Of a DNA stretch of 64,000 nucleotides, positions 45,753 to 56,370 are shown one piece after another. Position 1 is the first letter of the stretch; each line of letters opens with the position of its first letter. Source of the DNA: Stramonita haemastoma (lineage: Eukaryota > Mollusca > Gastropoda > Neogastropoda > Muricidae). The translations under genes were made by a program, and so were the position numbers. The stretch covers positions 38,468,628 to 38,532,627 of the forward strand of contig CM060339.1 in assembly GCA_030674155.1 (NCBI GenBank), in the 5' to 3' direction. The notes under the pieces were generated by a model, which was given only the letters and a program-made list of their open reading frames with translations, ran no database searches and was not told the origin of the DNA.

Positions 45753-46050
45753 GGACGGGCATAGCCTGGTGGTTAGAGTGATGCATATCGTGCTCAGTAT
45801 CTGCTGACCTGAGTTCGAATCTCATTCGAGAGGATTTTTCCTGTGGAGTTAACATCAGTGCCGACTCCACCACCCCCAAAAGTCCTTTGGATGAGACTGT
45901 AAACCGAGGCCCTTGTGCTCAACACATCTTGCACACACATTAAAACTTGCTCCGCTTTTCGGAAGATAGGCCATTGTGTGCCAGGAACAGATGACAAAAA
46001 ACCCCAAATGAGTACTTAATTTCATTATCCTTGAAAAAATAAAATAAAAA
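45753..46050 (+). repeat. Full-length SINE with clear A and B boxes
   Basis: Head has TAGCCTGGTGGTTAGAGTG (45762-45780) and GAGTTCGAATC (45811-45821), a close match to RNA polymerase III box B. Core and worn tail follow. It is not a functional tRNA: no cloverleaf arm pairing is evident. Confidence 0.85.
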
Positions 46051-46320
46051 TATTACAGATCTCTATCAAAACTACACATCACTACTATCAAAAAACCCAC
46101 CAGAGTGTATTGTCTTCACATTGTGTATGTGTGTATTGTGTATGTGTGATCTATGTGTGATGGTGTGTGTGTGTGTGTGGTGCGGCGGCGCGATAAATTT
46201 GAATTTGTTAAAACTCTTTGTGATCAGTTGCAAGTGTATGGCTAAATCCAAGCATTTTGGGTTTGTTTGTTTTTTAAACAAGATATAGTGTTATATAAAT
46301 TCCATATATTCCATATATCA
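46051..46320. other. Non-coding stretch
   Basis: TG repeats (46120-46180) and a short GCGGCGGCGCG motif (46181-46191). No exon seen. Confidence 0.4.
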
Positions 46321-46860
46321 GTATTCGCCTGCCAAAAGGTAAACCATGAGGTTCCGGGTTCGATTCCCAGCCTCGCCCTTTCTTCCCAGTTTGACGAAAA
46401 AAATCGAACTGAATTGTCAGTCATTTACATGAGACTATAAACCTGAGGCCTGTGTGGAACGTACGCAAACATCTTGCAGACATGTTAAAACCCGTTCTGC
46501 CTTTCGGAAGAGTAGGCCATTGTGTGCCAGTAGGAGTGGATGACAAAATTATAAAAAACCAGCATGCACACAGGTGTTGTGTTTAGACACCATCCCTGAG
46601 ACAAAATCAGGAGTTGGAGTCCCCAGGGTGGTTTGGGGCTGTATATGGCAACTTCTGGCGGCTCTGCGACGTTATTGGAACCATTCGTATCAGAAACTGC
46701 CTTTCCAATGGACCATTCCAGTGGCTGGAGAGAGGGGTCTGCTGCATGGGTAACAGCTTGCCCTCCATACTTACTTACCCAGGCTTTGCCTTAAAGACTA
46801 GAGCGCAACTCCAGTCTTCTGAGATTGATGGGTGTCTACTACTACTATTATTATCATATT
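46321..46860 (+). repeat. Composite SINE (head, core, C-type 3' module)
   Basis: Head B-box GGGTTCGATTCCC (46357-46369), core with GCCTTTCGGAAGAGTAGGCC, hinge GTTGTGTTTAGACACCATCC, then the C module ending TACTACTACTATTATTATC. This is the + strand mirror of the copies at 33251 and 34816. Confidence 0.85.
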
Positions 46861-46884
46861 CTTATTATCCGCTGTTGCGGTTCC

Positions 46885-46943
46885 CGGAATATTCCAGAAA
46901 TGCAGGGTCTAGCCTGTATCGCAGCTCCCAGAATATTCTGGGA
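46885..46943. promoter_or_regulatory. Paired heat-shock-element-like palindromes
   Basis: 46886-46899 reads GGAATATTCCAGAA, three alternating nGAAn units as in a heat shock factor site. 46926-46943 is a perfect 18-bp palindrome, TCCCAGAATATTCTGGGA. The two share GAATATTC. No gene start is identified nearby, so a regulatory role is inference. Confidence 0.35.
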
Positions 46944-47454
46944 TGAGTAGGTGGTTGTAATTGAAGGCTCACTTTCGCTTTCAAAGTCACCCAATGAAAC
47001 GTCGTTAACAGTCACAAGCAACAAACATTTTGATAGGGGGTAATTTTTTTTCCGGACCGGTCGCTTCGTCTGGAAGACAAATGACGGTTAAATGTTTGCA
47101 CCAGAACTACTTGAAGTGTTTTGCAAGTTTTTTGACAATATTGACGGCGAGGATGAGTTTTAATGGCTGGATCTGGTTGAATTAAACAATGACAGAGACA
47201 ACGACTAAGGTTGTAAAATATTTATGAAAAACTTTGGAAAAATTTATTGAGATCGGACCGAATCGAGCTGTGCTAAGTTGTGCCCGATGCACTTCTTGGC
47301 TACTCAGCGATTTCGACATCATACATTGTTTTACTTTATTTTGAGGCAACACGGCTTCGAAATAGCTGTTGTTAAGTCATTTGATATGCTGCCGAGTACT
47401 TTGCATCACACAAATCAAGCAATCGTCAAATTTTTATCATAGAACGCCACCACT
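46944..47454. other. Non-coding or decayed element sequence next to repeat R
   Basis: A short + strand frame at 47090-47166 begins MFAPELLEVFCKFFDNIDGE and is then broken. It may be part of the element to which repeat R belongs, but no known domain is recognised. Confidence 0.3.
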
Positions 47455-47905
47455 TTGCACGAAAAGAGTGTTCACCACCATGATGATTGCAATGGCATCG
47501 ATCATTTCGCTGGACTTGAGACAGATAAAGTTACACAAGCTCCTTGTTTTTTCTAATGTCAAGAGACAGTATTTACCGAATCACGACATTTTTTAACTCG
47601 CAACAACATTGCATGTCCTGTTGAAATCAATCTGGGGTTCTGATGTCGCGACAGTGATCAGTAGTGCACACGCAGTTTTTAAACTTCATTTATTTTTTAC
47701 ATTATCATAAACACTACATGCTGCTATAAAATTTCGCTCATTTAAAAGCTCATTATCTAAGCTTTCCAGTGATTTACAGCTTTACACACATGGTTCAGTT
47801 TTACATATAATATCCAGGTTGTCTGACCCCAGCCTGCTTCCAAACAACACTGGCCGATGTTAATTCACCAGCAGCACTGAGTACCCGCCTAGTTCAGCGC
47901 CATAG
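47455..47905 (-). repeat. Interspersed repeat R, copy 2
   Basis: Inverted relative of 27204-27665. Shared blocks include GGCTGGGGTCAGACA, GGAAAGCTTAGATAA and CACTACTGATCACTGTC on the - strand. Divergence is moderate with few large indels. Confidence 0.7.
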
Positions 47906-47924
47906 TTTATACACACACAGACCC

Positions 47925-48310
47925 CAAGAACTGCACACTGCACACAGCAGGGTTTCTATAGCAACACTACAGACCCACAGAAAACTGCACACTGCACAAC
48001 AGCAGGGTTTCTATAGCAACACTACAGACACCACAGAAAACTGCCAGCACAACAGCAGGGTTTCTATAGCAACACTACAGATCCCACAGAAAACTGCACC
48101 TGCACAACAGCAGGGTTCTATGAACACTAAGCACACAAACTCACACTGCACAACAGCAGGTTTATAGCAACACTACAGACACCACAGAAAACTGCACAAC
48201 AGCAGGTTTCTATACAACACACGACACCACAAAACTGCACAACAGCAGGGTTCTATAGCAACACTTCAACACCACAGAAACTGCACACTGCGCACACAGC
48301 TGAACATCAG
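47925..48310 (+). repeat. 55-bp minisatellite with single-base losses
   Basis: About seven units of CACAGAAAACTGCACACTGC, ACAACAGCAGGGTTTCTATA and GCAACACTACAGAC. Units in the right half lose single bases at scattered places. Confidence 0.85.
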
Positions 48311-48745
48311 CCTGCACGTCCTGAATCTGAAAAAGGAGATCCAACATGTTATCACAAATCGTTCTGTCCTCATTTCGTTAGGCCCTCCCCTTCCACCATC
48401 CACAGGGAGGCCCTACCAGAGCCGAGGTAGGCCCGCTGGCTGGCTGGAAGGATCATTGGGGCACTGAAGCACTCCCACCACGTCAAGGCGAAGACACTAG
48501 GGTTTTTTTATTTTATTATTATTTTTAAATTTAAATTTTTTTTCTTTTTTCATATATCTTAACATTTTTTTTAATTTTTAGATTTATTATTTGTTTTTTT
48601 TTTTTTGTTTGCTTTTTTCCTTATTTTAATTTTTTTTTCCCTTTTTTGTTTTTCCTCTTTCACACATTTGCAAACATCTCTCTCTCTCCTCTCCTCCCTC
48701 CTCAAAATCCATCTCTTTCCAATGCAAAGTCACCGGTGAGTACTA
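48311..48745. other. Non-coding stretch, T-rich
   Basis: Begins with a segment of balanced composition (48311-48500) containing GGCTGGCTGGAAGG, followed by T/TTA-rich text. No exon with both borders. Confidence 0.4.
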
Positions 48746-48761
48746 GTATATCACATGTATA

Positions 48762-49070
48762 CCAGTCTTTCGGATGAAAAGATAAACCAAGGTGTGGCAT
48801 ACACATTTAGCACACGTAAAAGAACCCACAGCAACATGCAACACTTGGTATCATCATACATACATCAACCTTTCAGGTATGACAGTAAACAAAGTCCTGT
48901 GTAGTCAGCACACATAAAAGAACCCATAGCAACAAGATGGACACCCCTGGCAAAATTCTGTAGAAAAACGCCCCTCTGATAGGGACACAATTCACATGTA
49001 AACAGGAACATTTTTTTTTACAGCCTAGCCCTGCTCTTGTGACAATGCTCTCTCCCCTGGGAGAGCAGCC
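48762..49070 (+). repeat. Second SINE family, cut by assembly gap
   Basis: CAGTCTTTCGGATGAAAAG, TAAAAGAACCCACAGCAACA, GGCAAAATTCTGTAGAAAAA, then the D module (CTCTCCCCTGGGAGAGCAGC) immediately before the N run. The TAAAAGAACCCA element is one I associate with molluscan genomes. Confidence 0.7.
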
Positions 49071-49170
49071 NNNNNNNNNNNNNNNNNNNNNNNNNNNNNN
49101 NNNNNNNNNNNNNNNNNNNNNNNNNNNNNNNNNNNNNNNNNNNNNNNNNNNNNNNNNNNNNNNNNNNNNN
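49071..49170. other. Assembly gap, 100 N
   Basis: Exactly 100 N, a conventional unknown-size scaffold gap. It sits inside a SINE. Confidence 0.98.
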
Positions 49171-49615
49171 CATAAAGCCTTGCATTCCAATCATTCAATA
49201 CATGTTGACTGTTCACAAAAAATACCCTGCATACACAGCTATGGCTTCAGGAATCAATCCTTCCTAGTCACTCTTCAATATTTTGTTCAGTTACCCCTAT
49301 TTTTTTAAACTCACTTCCCACTTTAAAAACTAGATATAAAGAGTCAGTAAGTATGGATATTTTGAGCAGCTAATCTTCCTGATGACAGGAGCTCTAAGCA
49401 CTGACAAAATGACACTGACAGAAGGATGGAATTACTGACCAAACATGGACTAACCTGTATACACAGCCACACACATGCTTTCACCACATGGAAAACACCC
49501 TACCTCCTGCATTACCATCTTCTGTACACACAGGCGTACACCTTAACACACACGCACATGAAATGCACACACGCAGGCACACACTCACAAACCAATTTAC
49601 TTAATTAAACATTCA
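49171..49615. other. Non-coding stretch
   Basis: Plain AC-rich text with CACACG-type short repeats. No exon seen. Confidence 0.4.
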
Positions 49616-49619
49616 ATTT

Positions 49620-50015
49620 CTTAGACTAAAACAGATGTACTTTAAGGTTGGACTTGAAAGATTGAACAGATTGCGTTTTGCCTGATTCAGTCTGGGAAAG
49701 GATTCCACCAAGACAGGGCTGGAAAAGAGAAAGATCGCTTCACCACACGATTTTGTTTGAGAGGTGGGAATACGAAACAGACAAGTATCAGCAGAGGTGC
49801 ACAGATGACAAGATGAGACATGAATTTGAAGGAGGCCAGGAAGGTACAAAGGAGCAGAGTCACCACAGTGTTAAAGCACTGCAAGTCAAGTTTCTGTTAC
49901 ATTCCTTTCTGAACAGGGAGCCAGTGCAAGTCAGGAGGCAGAGGAGAGACATGCTGGAACTGGGAAGATCAAAAAGCAAGACCAGCAGCATGTTATGTAC
50001 CAGTAAAAAATAAAT
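49620..50015. other. Possible interspersed element, unassigned
   Basis: A balanced-composition block with a 111-residue + strand frame (CTGGGAAAGGATTCCACC, ...). No domain or terminal repeats seen. The style resembles dispersed non-coding repeats; copy number outside this window is unknown. Confidence 0.3.
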
Positions 50016-50104
50016 CCTGTATCTTTGAGATTAATTTGTGTGTGTTTTTCACTTCACTTATCTTCATTCTCTCTCTCTCTCTCTCTCTCCTCACTCACTC
50101 ACTC

Positions 50105-50195
50105 ACAAACTGCATACACATGGGGACCGGATGAAAAAAAGCACATGGTTGCTTATTCTGTTATCCTCGATATAAAAGAATAAATAAATAATAAA
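50105..50195 (+). repeat. SINE 3' tail fragment
   Basis: CTGCATACACATGGGGACCG, GCACATGGTTGCTTATTCTG and (AAATA)n. Confidence 0.75.
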
Positions 50196-50218
50196 TAATA
50201 GATAAATAAACTCACTCA

Positions 50219-50220
<2 letters not shown>

Positions 50221-50271
<51 letters not shown>
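50221..50271 (+). repeat. (CA)n microsatellite
   Basis: Pure CA run of about 50 bases. Confidence 0.95.
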
Positions 50272-50273
<2 letters not shown>

Positions 50274-50559
50274 TCTCTCAGCAAGAAGTAATGCCAGTGC
50301 CTCATAACATCAGAAAATGAATCAGATATCCAATATCAGTTACAAGATCTTGTTTCACTATTTAACTGGAATTTTTTTTTAGAGCAAGTAAAACCACATT
50401 GGAATCACCGCAGAAAGGCATCTAAAATTTGAAAATCTAGAAGATAATATAAAGCGTTTATTATCAAAATCTAGACAAGATATAAAGCCATCAAAATGGC
50501 TACTGCGCTGTCACATGCTGTTCATTATCCATCTTGCCTCTTTTCATTTCGCAAACAAT

Positions 50560-51110
50560 TCCCTTGTGAATGTCTCCCCACCCCCCTCCACCCAGGTTTT
50601 TCTCATCCTACACCTATTTTCTCTTCATTTTTATTTTTACTTGTGTAGAAGAAAAATCTTACATAGTAGAGCTACACACATATACCACTGTAAGTGACTT
50701 GAAACAGTGACCAACACACATTACAGATTCACACGCACACACACATACATACATTCACACACACTCTCTCAGATTCTCTCTCTCTCTTGCAAACATTTCC
50801 CCTTTGAGAGTTCACCCCCCCCCCCCACCCCCCCCCCCCCCCCCAAACACCAGTTTCTCTCGTCCTATTTCTTTCTTCATTTTCTACTTTCACTTGTGCA
50901 GAAAAAAATGTTACACAGTACATATACCACCCTAAGTGACTTGAAACAGTGACCAAAACGCACATTACAGATTCACAGCACACACACATACATACATTCA
51001 CACAAACACACTCTCTCAAATTCTTTCTCTCTTTTCAGAGTCAGTCAGTCTCTCTCTTTGCAAACAATTCCCTTGAGCAATTCTCTTTCTCTTTCAGAGT
51101 CATCAGTTCT
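50560..51110. repeat. Tandem duplication, about 240 bp
   Basis: The text ACACACATACATACATTCAC, TTTGCAAACA and CAGTACATATACCACC- or CACATATACCACTG-like recurs at 50700-50780 and 50935-51025, with a poly-C run (50814-50844) and worn right-hand copies. Confidence 0.6.
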
Positions 51111-51345
51111 CTCTTTGCAACATTCCCTGTGTGTGTGCTGTGTGTGTGTGTTTGTAGTTGTATGTGTGTTTGTATCATTGTGTTAGTATTGTGATCGTGT
51201 GGATTGTGTGGTGGTGTGTGTGTGTGTGTTGTGTGTGTGTGTGTGTGTGTGTGTAGTGTGTTATGTGAATGAGTGAGTAGTGAGCGAGTGTGTGGTGTGA
51301 GTGTGTAAGTGTGGTGTGTGTGGTGTGTGTGTGTGTTGCATGTAT
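51111..51345 (+). repeat. TG-rich stretch
   Basis: Imperfect TG and GTGTGAGTG repeats with single-base losses. No gene signal. Confidence 0.7.
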
Positions 51346-51374
51346 GGTCATGTTGTACAGGCTTTCAATGACGC

Positions 51375-51727
51375 GGGGAGGGCATAGCCTGGTGTAGAGC
51401 ACTGCGCTCTCTCTCTCTCTCACTCTGAGGCCTGGGTTCAAGCCCAGGTTCCAACCCCACCCAGACAACATTTTCCCCTGAAGTGAACATCAGTGTCATT
51501 TGGATGAGATTGTATGTCAGGTTCCATTGCGAATAGCATGCAGAACATCTATGCACACACGTGAAAAACCTGTTCTGCCTTCCAAAAGAGAAGGGCATTT
51601 GTGCTGGTGGGAACGGATGATAGAATTAACAAAACTGCATGCACCTATGGACTGGCTTTAAAAAAGCACATGAAAGCTTATTCTATTACCCTCAAAATAA
51701 AAGAATACACAATCAATCAATCAATAA
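51375..51727 (+). repeat. Full-length SINE
   Basis: Head GGGCATAGCCTGGTGTAGAG, B-box-like GGGTTCAAGCC (51434-51444), core, GGACTGGCTTTAAAAAAGCA and an AATCAATCAATCAATAAG tail. Confidence 0.85.
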
Positions 51728-51774
51728 GAGAATCCAATCAGCTTGTTCTAGTTACATTTCACAGTAACCTTAAC

Positions 51775-52045
51775 GTGACAAATTTTACATTCTTTCAACA
51801 GGCAGTTACATACTGCTTATTACTGTGTTGTCATCAATGAACATGCTCTTTTTCATATAATTTATTCTTTCAAGCTGTTACTACTGCTTATTACTGTGTT
51901 GTCACCATGCACATGCCTTTTCAATAATTTTAATTCTTTCACAGGCTGTTACATACTGCTTATACTGTGCTGTTACAATCACATGCTCTTTTCATTAATT
52001 TTATATTCTTTCAACAGGCTGTTACATACTGCTTGTTAAAGTGTT
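51775..52045 (+). repeat. 75-bp minisatellite with single-base losses
   Basis: About four units of CAGGCTGTTACATACTGCTT, ACTGTGTTGTCA and ACATGCTCTTTTTCAT. Later units are shortened by one-base gaps. Confidence 0.75.
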
Positions 52046-52227
52046 GTGATCAATGACATGCTCTTTTTCATTCATCAAGCTTCTCTTGTATGCCCCCCCC
52101 CCCTCACACACACCAGCTCACTTAAGTCCTCATTATCCACTCTTCAGTGTCACAGACACAGATCATTATTATCCTCATTATCCCACTCTCTTCAGCTTCA
52201 ACTTGGAAAAGGCACTTACGGCTATTT

Positions 52228-52400
52228 TCTCACCCCACCCAGGTGTAAAAGGGGTACCAACCTTGAGTTCGGGGTTAACCCTGCGATAGACTGGCGTCCT
52301 ATCCAGGGGGGAGTCTATGACTCAGTCGCTTAACGCCACAGAAACTGGGATAAGTACCGGCCTGATGAGCCTTAGGCTCGGGACAGACTTTAACTTTAAC
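52228..52400 (+). repeat. Dispersed retroelement 3' end (SINE/LINE type)
   Basis: AACCCTGCGATAGACTGGCG, GGGGGAGTCTATGACTCAG, GAAACTGGGATAAGTACCGG and an ACTTTAACTTTAACC tail. I recognise this as a widespread invertebrate retroelement end, but the family name is not certain. Confidence 0.65.
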
Positions 52401-52489
52401 CAGTGGTCTGCTGATAACACTTCACTTCACTTCCTGAGGAGTGAGGGGCAGGTCCATACACTGACCCTATCAGCCTGCAGTGTGTCATA

Positions 52490-52860
52490 GGCAAGCTTTC
52501 ACTGGTGGAGTTGAATGAAGACAGTGTAACTAGGAGGTAAACCACCTTAAACCTGACCATCTCTTCATGAATGAAGACAATATAACTAGGAGGTAACACC
52601 ACCTTAAACCTGACCATCTCTTCGTGAATGAGACAGGGTAATAGGAGTATACACCCTAAACCTGACCATCTCTTCATGAATGAAGACACTGTAACTAGGA
52701 GTAATACCCCTAAACCTGACATCTTATGAATGAAGGCAGTGTATAGAGGTATACACCAAACCGACATCTCTTCATGATGAGCGTGTAATAGTCATACACC
52801 TAAACTGAATTCTCATGATGAGGCAGTGTAACTAGTTACCACCCTAACTGACATCTCAAA
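52490..52860 (+). repeat. 58-bp minisatellite with increasing base losses
   Basis: Units of ATGAATGAAGACAGTGTAAC, TAGGAGGTAACACCACC and TTAAACCTGACCATCTCTTC. The first three are clean; from about 52620 on, bases are lost inside nearly every word. Confidence 0.85.
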
Positions 52861-52907
52861 CATTTTACTGGAATTGCTTCCATATATATATATATCAAAT
52901 ATATATT

Positions 52908-52943
<36 letters not shown>

Positions 52944-53110
52944 ACAGAGAGAGAGAGAGAGAGTGTGTGCATGATGAAAGAGTGTGTGTGTGTGGTGTGG
53001 TGTGTGTGTGTTGGGTGGGTGTGTGGTGCTCTCTAGAATGTTTTTAAAATGGTATTTTCAATTTTAGAATGGTGGGGGGGGGGGGGGGGGGGTGGCAATA
53101 TTCTTAAGAG
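52861..53110. repeat. AT, GT and GA microsatellites and poly-G
   Basis: TATATA (52880-52890), GT runs (52910-52940 and 52985-53010) and a poly-G (53070-53090). Confidence 0.8.
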
Positions 53111-53154
53111 CAGAAAAAAACAAGAAGGTGGCAGGTCAGGTTCGATGTGTCACA

Positions 53155-53425
53155 TGCCACAAAAGCCACACTTGCTGACAGTCTACATAAACCACACTTC
53201 TCTGACGTCTCACATAAACCACATCTCCTGACAGTGCTCCATAAACCACACTCTCTGAAGTCTCACATAAACACACTTCCTGACAGTTCCTCACAAAACA
53301 CGTGTCCTGACAGTCCTCACATAAACACTTTCTGACAGTCTCAATAAACCAGAGTCTGCGGACAGTCCTCACATAAACACACTCCTGACAGTCCTACATA
53401 AACCACACTCTCCTGACAGTTGCTG
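53155..53425 (+). repeat. 27-bp minisatellite with base losses
   Basis: About ten units of ACATAAACCACACTT plus CTGACAGTCCTC. Right-hand units are shortened irregularly. Confidence 0.85.
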
Positions 53426-54307
53426 TCTTTGCATTAACAAGATCCGCCATGTTGTCTGCATTTTACAATGGTACGGTTTAATGGTAAATTATGAATTTTC
53501 AAAGTCTGCTAAATAAATCTTGTTAAGGGCAATGGTTAAGATATTGCTGAGAACAGATTTGAAGGCCTGTAGAGCAGATTTAAAGGCTTTATCCATTGGA
53601 ATATTGTTAAGACTGATCCAGCGATTAGGGCATAGTTGCCTTGATGCTGTTATTTCTGAGTTTGATAGAAGAGATCGTGATTGCCATACCGATTGCAAAA
53701 GAACTGTCATGATTCCATTTTTTTTTTTGGTAAACAACTGCATAAATACAAAAAACACCTGGCCCAGCGTGTACTTACTTTACTGCAGAATACAGGAAAT
53801 AACATTTCTTGCAGTAAAAGATAGTATAAATATATTTAATCAGGTTTTTTTGTGTGTAGTGACTATTGAAAGTTGTAATAATTACTTTACCTTGATGCAA
53901 ATTCACAGTGAATGAACTAACTGTGTGACCTCAGGGGAATAAGGGTTACTTAATTCATGTCACCATTTGGTGGGTTACAGACACACAAACATACCCAGCA
54001 TGCAACCTGTACCATGAAATGAGCTGCTCTGAAGTCAGAACATGCCGGCTAAGGCCAGTGGGCGAACCTCCAGCAATGTGACAACCGCAGGAGAAAACGA
54101 TTACGACCTTTTCATGTAAATAGACCACTCTGGTCAAGGGACACTTCTCTTCCCAATTCTGAATTCAAAATGGCTGCCTAAATGTACATGTGGTCATAGA
54201 AGAAGCATTTCATCTCATTTATCTGTAAGTTTTGCTTCATGTAACCCTGCTACTCCATAACCCTTAATGGTAGTGTTAGTTAGGTATAATCTCAAGCTTC
54301 TTTTGAT
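53426..54307. other. Non-repetitive stretch, possible flank of the Ty3 relic
   Basis: Holds a CCGCCATGTTGTC motif (53446-53458, YY1-like) and an open 131-residue + strand frame (53520-53915) that is not splice-bounded and has no recognised domain. It may be unique host sequence or unrecognised 5' part of the retroelement. Confidence 0.4.
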
Positions 54308-54339
54308 GCTAGTATCTTTAGTCTTTTACATTCGACTCG
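54308..54339 (+). repeat. 32-bp direct repeat, left copy
   Basis: GCTAGTATCTTTAGTCTTTT and the following bases match 56479-56510 at 29 of 32 positions. The left copy precedes the Gag remnant and the right copy overlaps the integrase stop codon. Confidence 0.7.
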
Positions 54340-54349
54340 TTCAGCAGTT

Positions 54350-54826
54350 GGTAGCCTCACAAACAAAACCGAAGATGAGATCCTTGCCGCCATCAGGAAA
54401 CAAGCCGTACGCCAAAAAAACATGATGGTAGCCAGAGTTGCACTACACAACATGCGCCAAAACCGTGATGAACCCATACGTGCATTTGGGGCCTGTCTGG
54501 CTGGCCAGGCTGGAGTCTGCAACTTCACCATCCAATGCCCCTCCCACACTTGCGGCCAAGACGTCAGCTACACCGATGCTATCTGACGTGACACTCTCAT
54601 TCACAGCATAGCTGACCCTGACATCCAACTGGACCTCCTCAGCCACATGAACCAGGAGACTGGCCTGGAAGATGTCCTCCAGTTCATGGAAGCCAAAGAA
54701 GCCGGCAAACCATCAGCCTCCCACCTGCTGGACACTCACACGACTGACGCTGCATCAGACATAGTCAATGCCACAAGCAGCAGGTACCAGAAGAATAAGC
54801 CACTATGCTGCACATCCCCATCCTTG
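54350..54826 (+). pseudogene. Ty3/gypsy Gag remnant with in-frame stop
   Basis: Gag builds the retroelement particle. The frame opens GSLTNKTEDEILAAIRKQAV and continues through AFGACLAGQAGVC and a CNFTIQCPSHTC cluster, meets a TGA at 54584-54586, then resumes RDTLIHSIADPDIQLDLLSH and a long EDVLQFMEAKEAGK helix-like piece. The N-terminus is missing or unrecognised. The zinc-knuckle region that should follow is replaced by the 21-bp minisatellite. The call rests on recall of the style of molluscan and other animal Ty3 Gag plus its position ahead of Pol fragments. Confidence 0.7.
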
Positions 54827-55520
54827 GTGCCACTATGCTGCACATCACCACCACTATGCTGCACATCACCACCACTATGCTGCACATCACCACCACTATG
54901 CTGCACATCACCACATATCACCACCACTATGCTGCACATCACCACCACTATGCTGCACATCACCACCACTATGCTGCACATCACCACACATCACCATCAC
55001 TATGCTGCACATCACCACCACTATGCTGCACATCACCACCACTATGCTGCACATCACAACTATGCTGCACATCACCACACATCACCACCACTATGCTGCA
55101 CATCACCACCACTATGCTGCACATCACCACACATCACCGCCACTATGCTGCACATCACCACCACTATGCTGCACATCACCACTATGCTGCACATCACCAC
55201 ACATCACCACCACTATGCTGCACATTACCACCACTATGCTGCACATTACCACCACTATGCTGCACATCACCACACATCACCACCACTATGCTGCACATCA
55301 CCACACATCACCGCCACTATGCTGCACATCACCACCACTATGCTGCACATCACTGCCACTATGCTGCACATCACCACATATCACCACCACTATGCTGCAC
55401 ATCACCACCACTATGCTGCACATCACCACACATCACCACCACTATGCTGCACATCACCACCACTATGCTGCACATCACCACCACTATGCTGCACATCACC
55501 ACCACTATGCTGCACATCCC
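54827..55520 (+). repeat. 21-bp minisatellite, open in all three + frames
   Basis: About 30 units built on CTATGCTGCACATCACCA plus CCA, with 9-12-bp inserts (CACACATCACCA). Each unit is seven codons, so every forward frame is open: HHHHYAA, SPPLCCT and ITTTMLH. It sits exactly where the protease, reverse transcriptase and RNase H of the Ty3 relic should be. Confidence 0.95.
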
Positions 55521-55718
55521 TGGCATAAAACATAGCGCAACCGATACCATCTCTCAGCACCTAACTGAAGACCCTGTGAAACTGCCCCTCAAGGATGATG
55601 TGGCCTCACTCCAATCTCCCTCATGCCTATTCCCTGACTCCCTTGAAGGCATACGATCTCCAGCCCCACCAATGGAATCGGTTGACGAGAACTCATGTTC
55701 AGCCTTCATACTGCACTT
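55521..55718 (+). pseudogene. Ty3/gypsy Pol fragment after RNase H
   Basis: The frame reads IPGIKHSATDTISQHLTEDP and continues to ENSCSAFI. IPGxxHxxxDxxSR is the usual end of the RNase H domain in gypsy elements; here the R is Q. The piece is in the frame +2 relative to Gag and is fed by the minisatellite frame that spells ...MLHIPG. Confidence 0.7.
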
Positions 55719-55885
55719 CATCCCCATTCCTCCCCCACACCAAACTGTCTGTCCCCTGCCATACATGTGTATCTTCAGCCATCCAATCAGGGATTTCATC
55801 CCCATTCCTCCCCCACACCAAACTGTCTGTCCCCTGCCATACATGTGTATCTTCGGCCACCCAATCAGGGATTTCATCCCCATAC
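55719..55885 (+). repeat. 78-bp tandem duplication
   Basis: Two complete and one partial copy of CATCCCCATTCCTCCCCCAC, CAAACTGTCTGTCCCCTGCC and ATACATGTGTATCTTC. Length is 26 codons. Confidence 0.9.
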
Positions 55886-55959
55886 CCCAGGACATTACCA
55901 GCCACACCGCACATGGCACCAAACACTGGCCGCATGGGAGTCCGCCCCCCGCAACTGTC

Positions 55960-56046
55960 ACATGCGACACTGGGAACGATGGTCCGTCAGGATGAAACGA
56001 CTACCACCCTCAGAGTGGGAGACTACATCCACAGCATCCAGAATCA
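55960..56046 (+). pseudogene. Ty3/gypsy integrase C-terminal part, first piece
   Basis: One frame reads TTTLRVGDYIHSIQNQVRPH, the usual lead-in to the GPY/F-type module of gypsy integrases (LxxGDxVxIQN). The 29-bp minisatellite then breaks it. Confidence 0.65.
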
Positions 56047-56370
56047 AGTCAGACCCCACCCACTGAAATGGAACAAGACCGACCCCACCCACTGAAATGG
56101 AACAAGACCGACCCCACCCACTGAAATGGAATAAGACCGACCCCACCCACTGAAATGGAACAAGACCGACCCCACCCACTGAAATGGAACAAGACCGACC
56201 CCACCCACTGAAATGGAACAAGACCGACCCCACCCACTGAAATGGAACAAGACCGACCCACCCACTGAAATGGAACAAAACCGACCCCACCCACTGAAAT
56301 GGAACAAGACCGACCCCACCCACTGAAATGGAACAAGACCGACCCCACCCACTGAAATGGAACAAGACCG
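56047..56370 (+). repeat. 29-bp minisatellite inside the integrase tail
   Basis: About 11 units of ACCCCACCCACTGAAATGGA plus ACAAGACCG. As 29 is not a multiple of three, each unit shifts frame; - strand frames of up to 164 residues are by-products. The unit itself encodes the integrase words HPLKWNKT, so it arose from the gene. Confidence 0.95.

Noticed and set aside
45762..45821. Possible tRNA gene with A and B boxes
   Set aside because: The boxes belong to SINE heads; arms do not pair into a cloverleaf and the SINE core follows at once. The same applies at 32572, 44508, 46357 and 51434.
53520..53915. 131-residue + strand frame as a host gene
   Set aside because: No splice borders or recognised domain, and the opposite strand is open over part of it. 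Left as unassigned sequence.
54292..54646. Two - strand frames of 85 and 67 residues
   Set aside because: Antisense shadows of the Gag remnant, whose + strand frame has the recognisable sequence.
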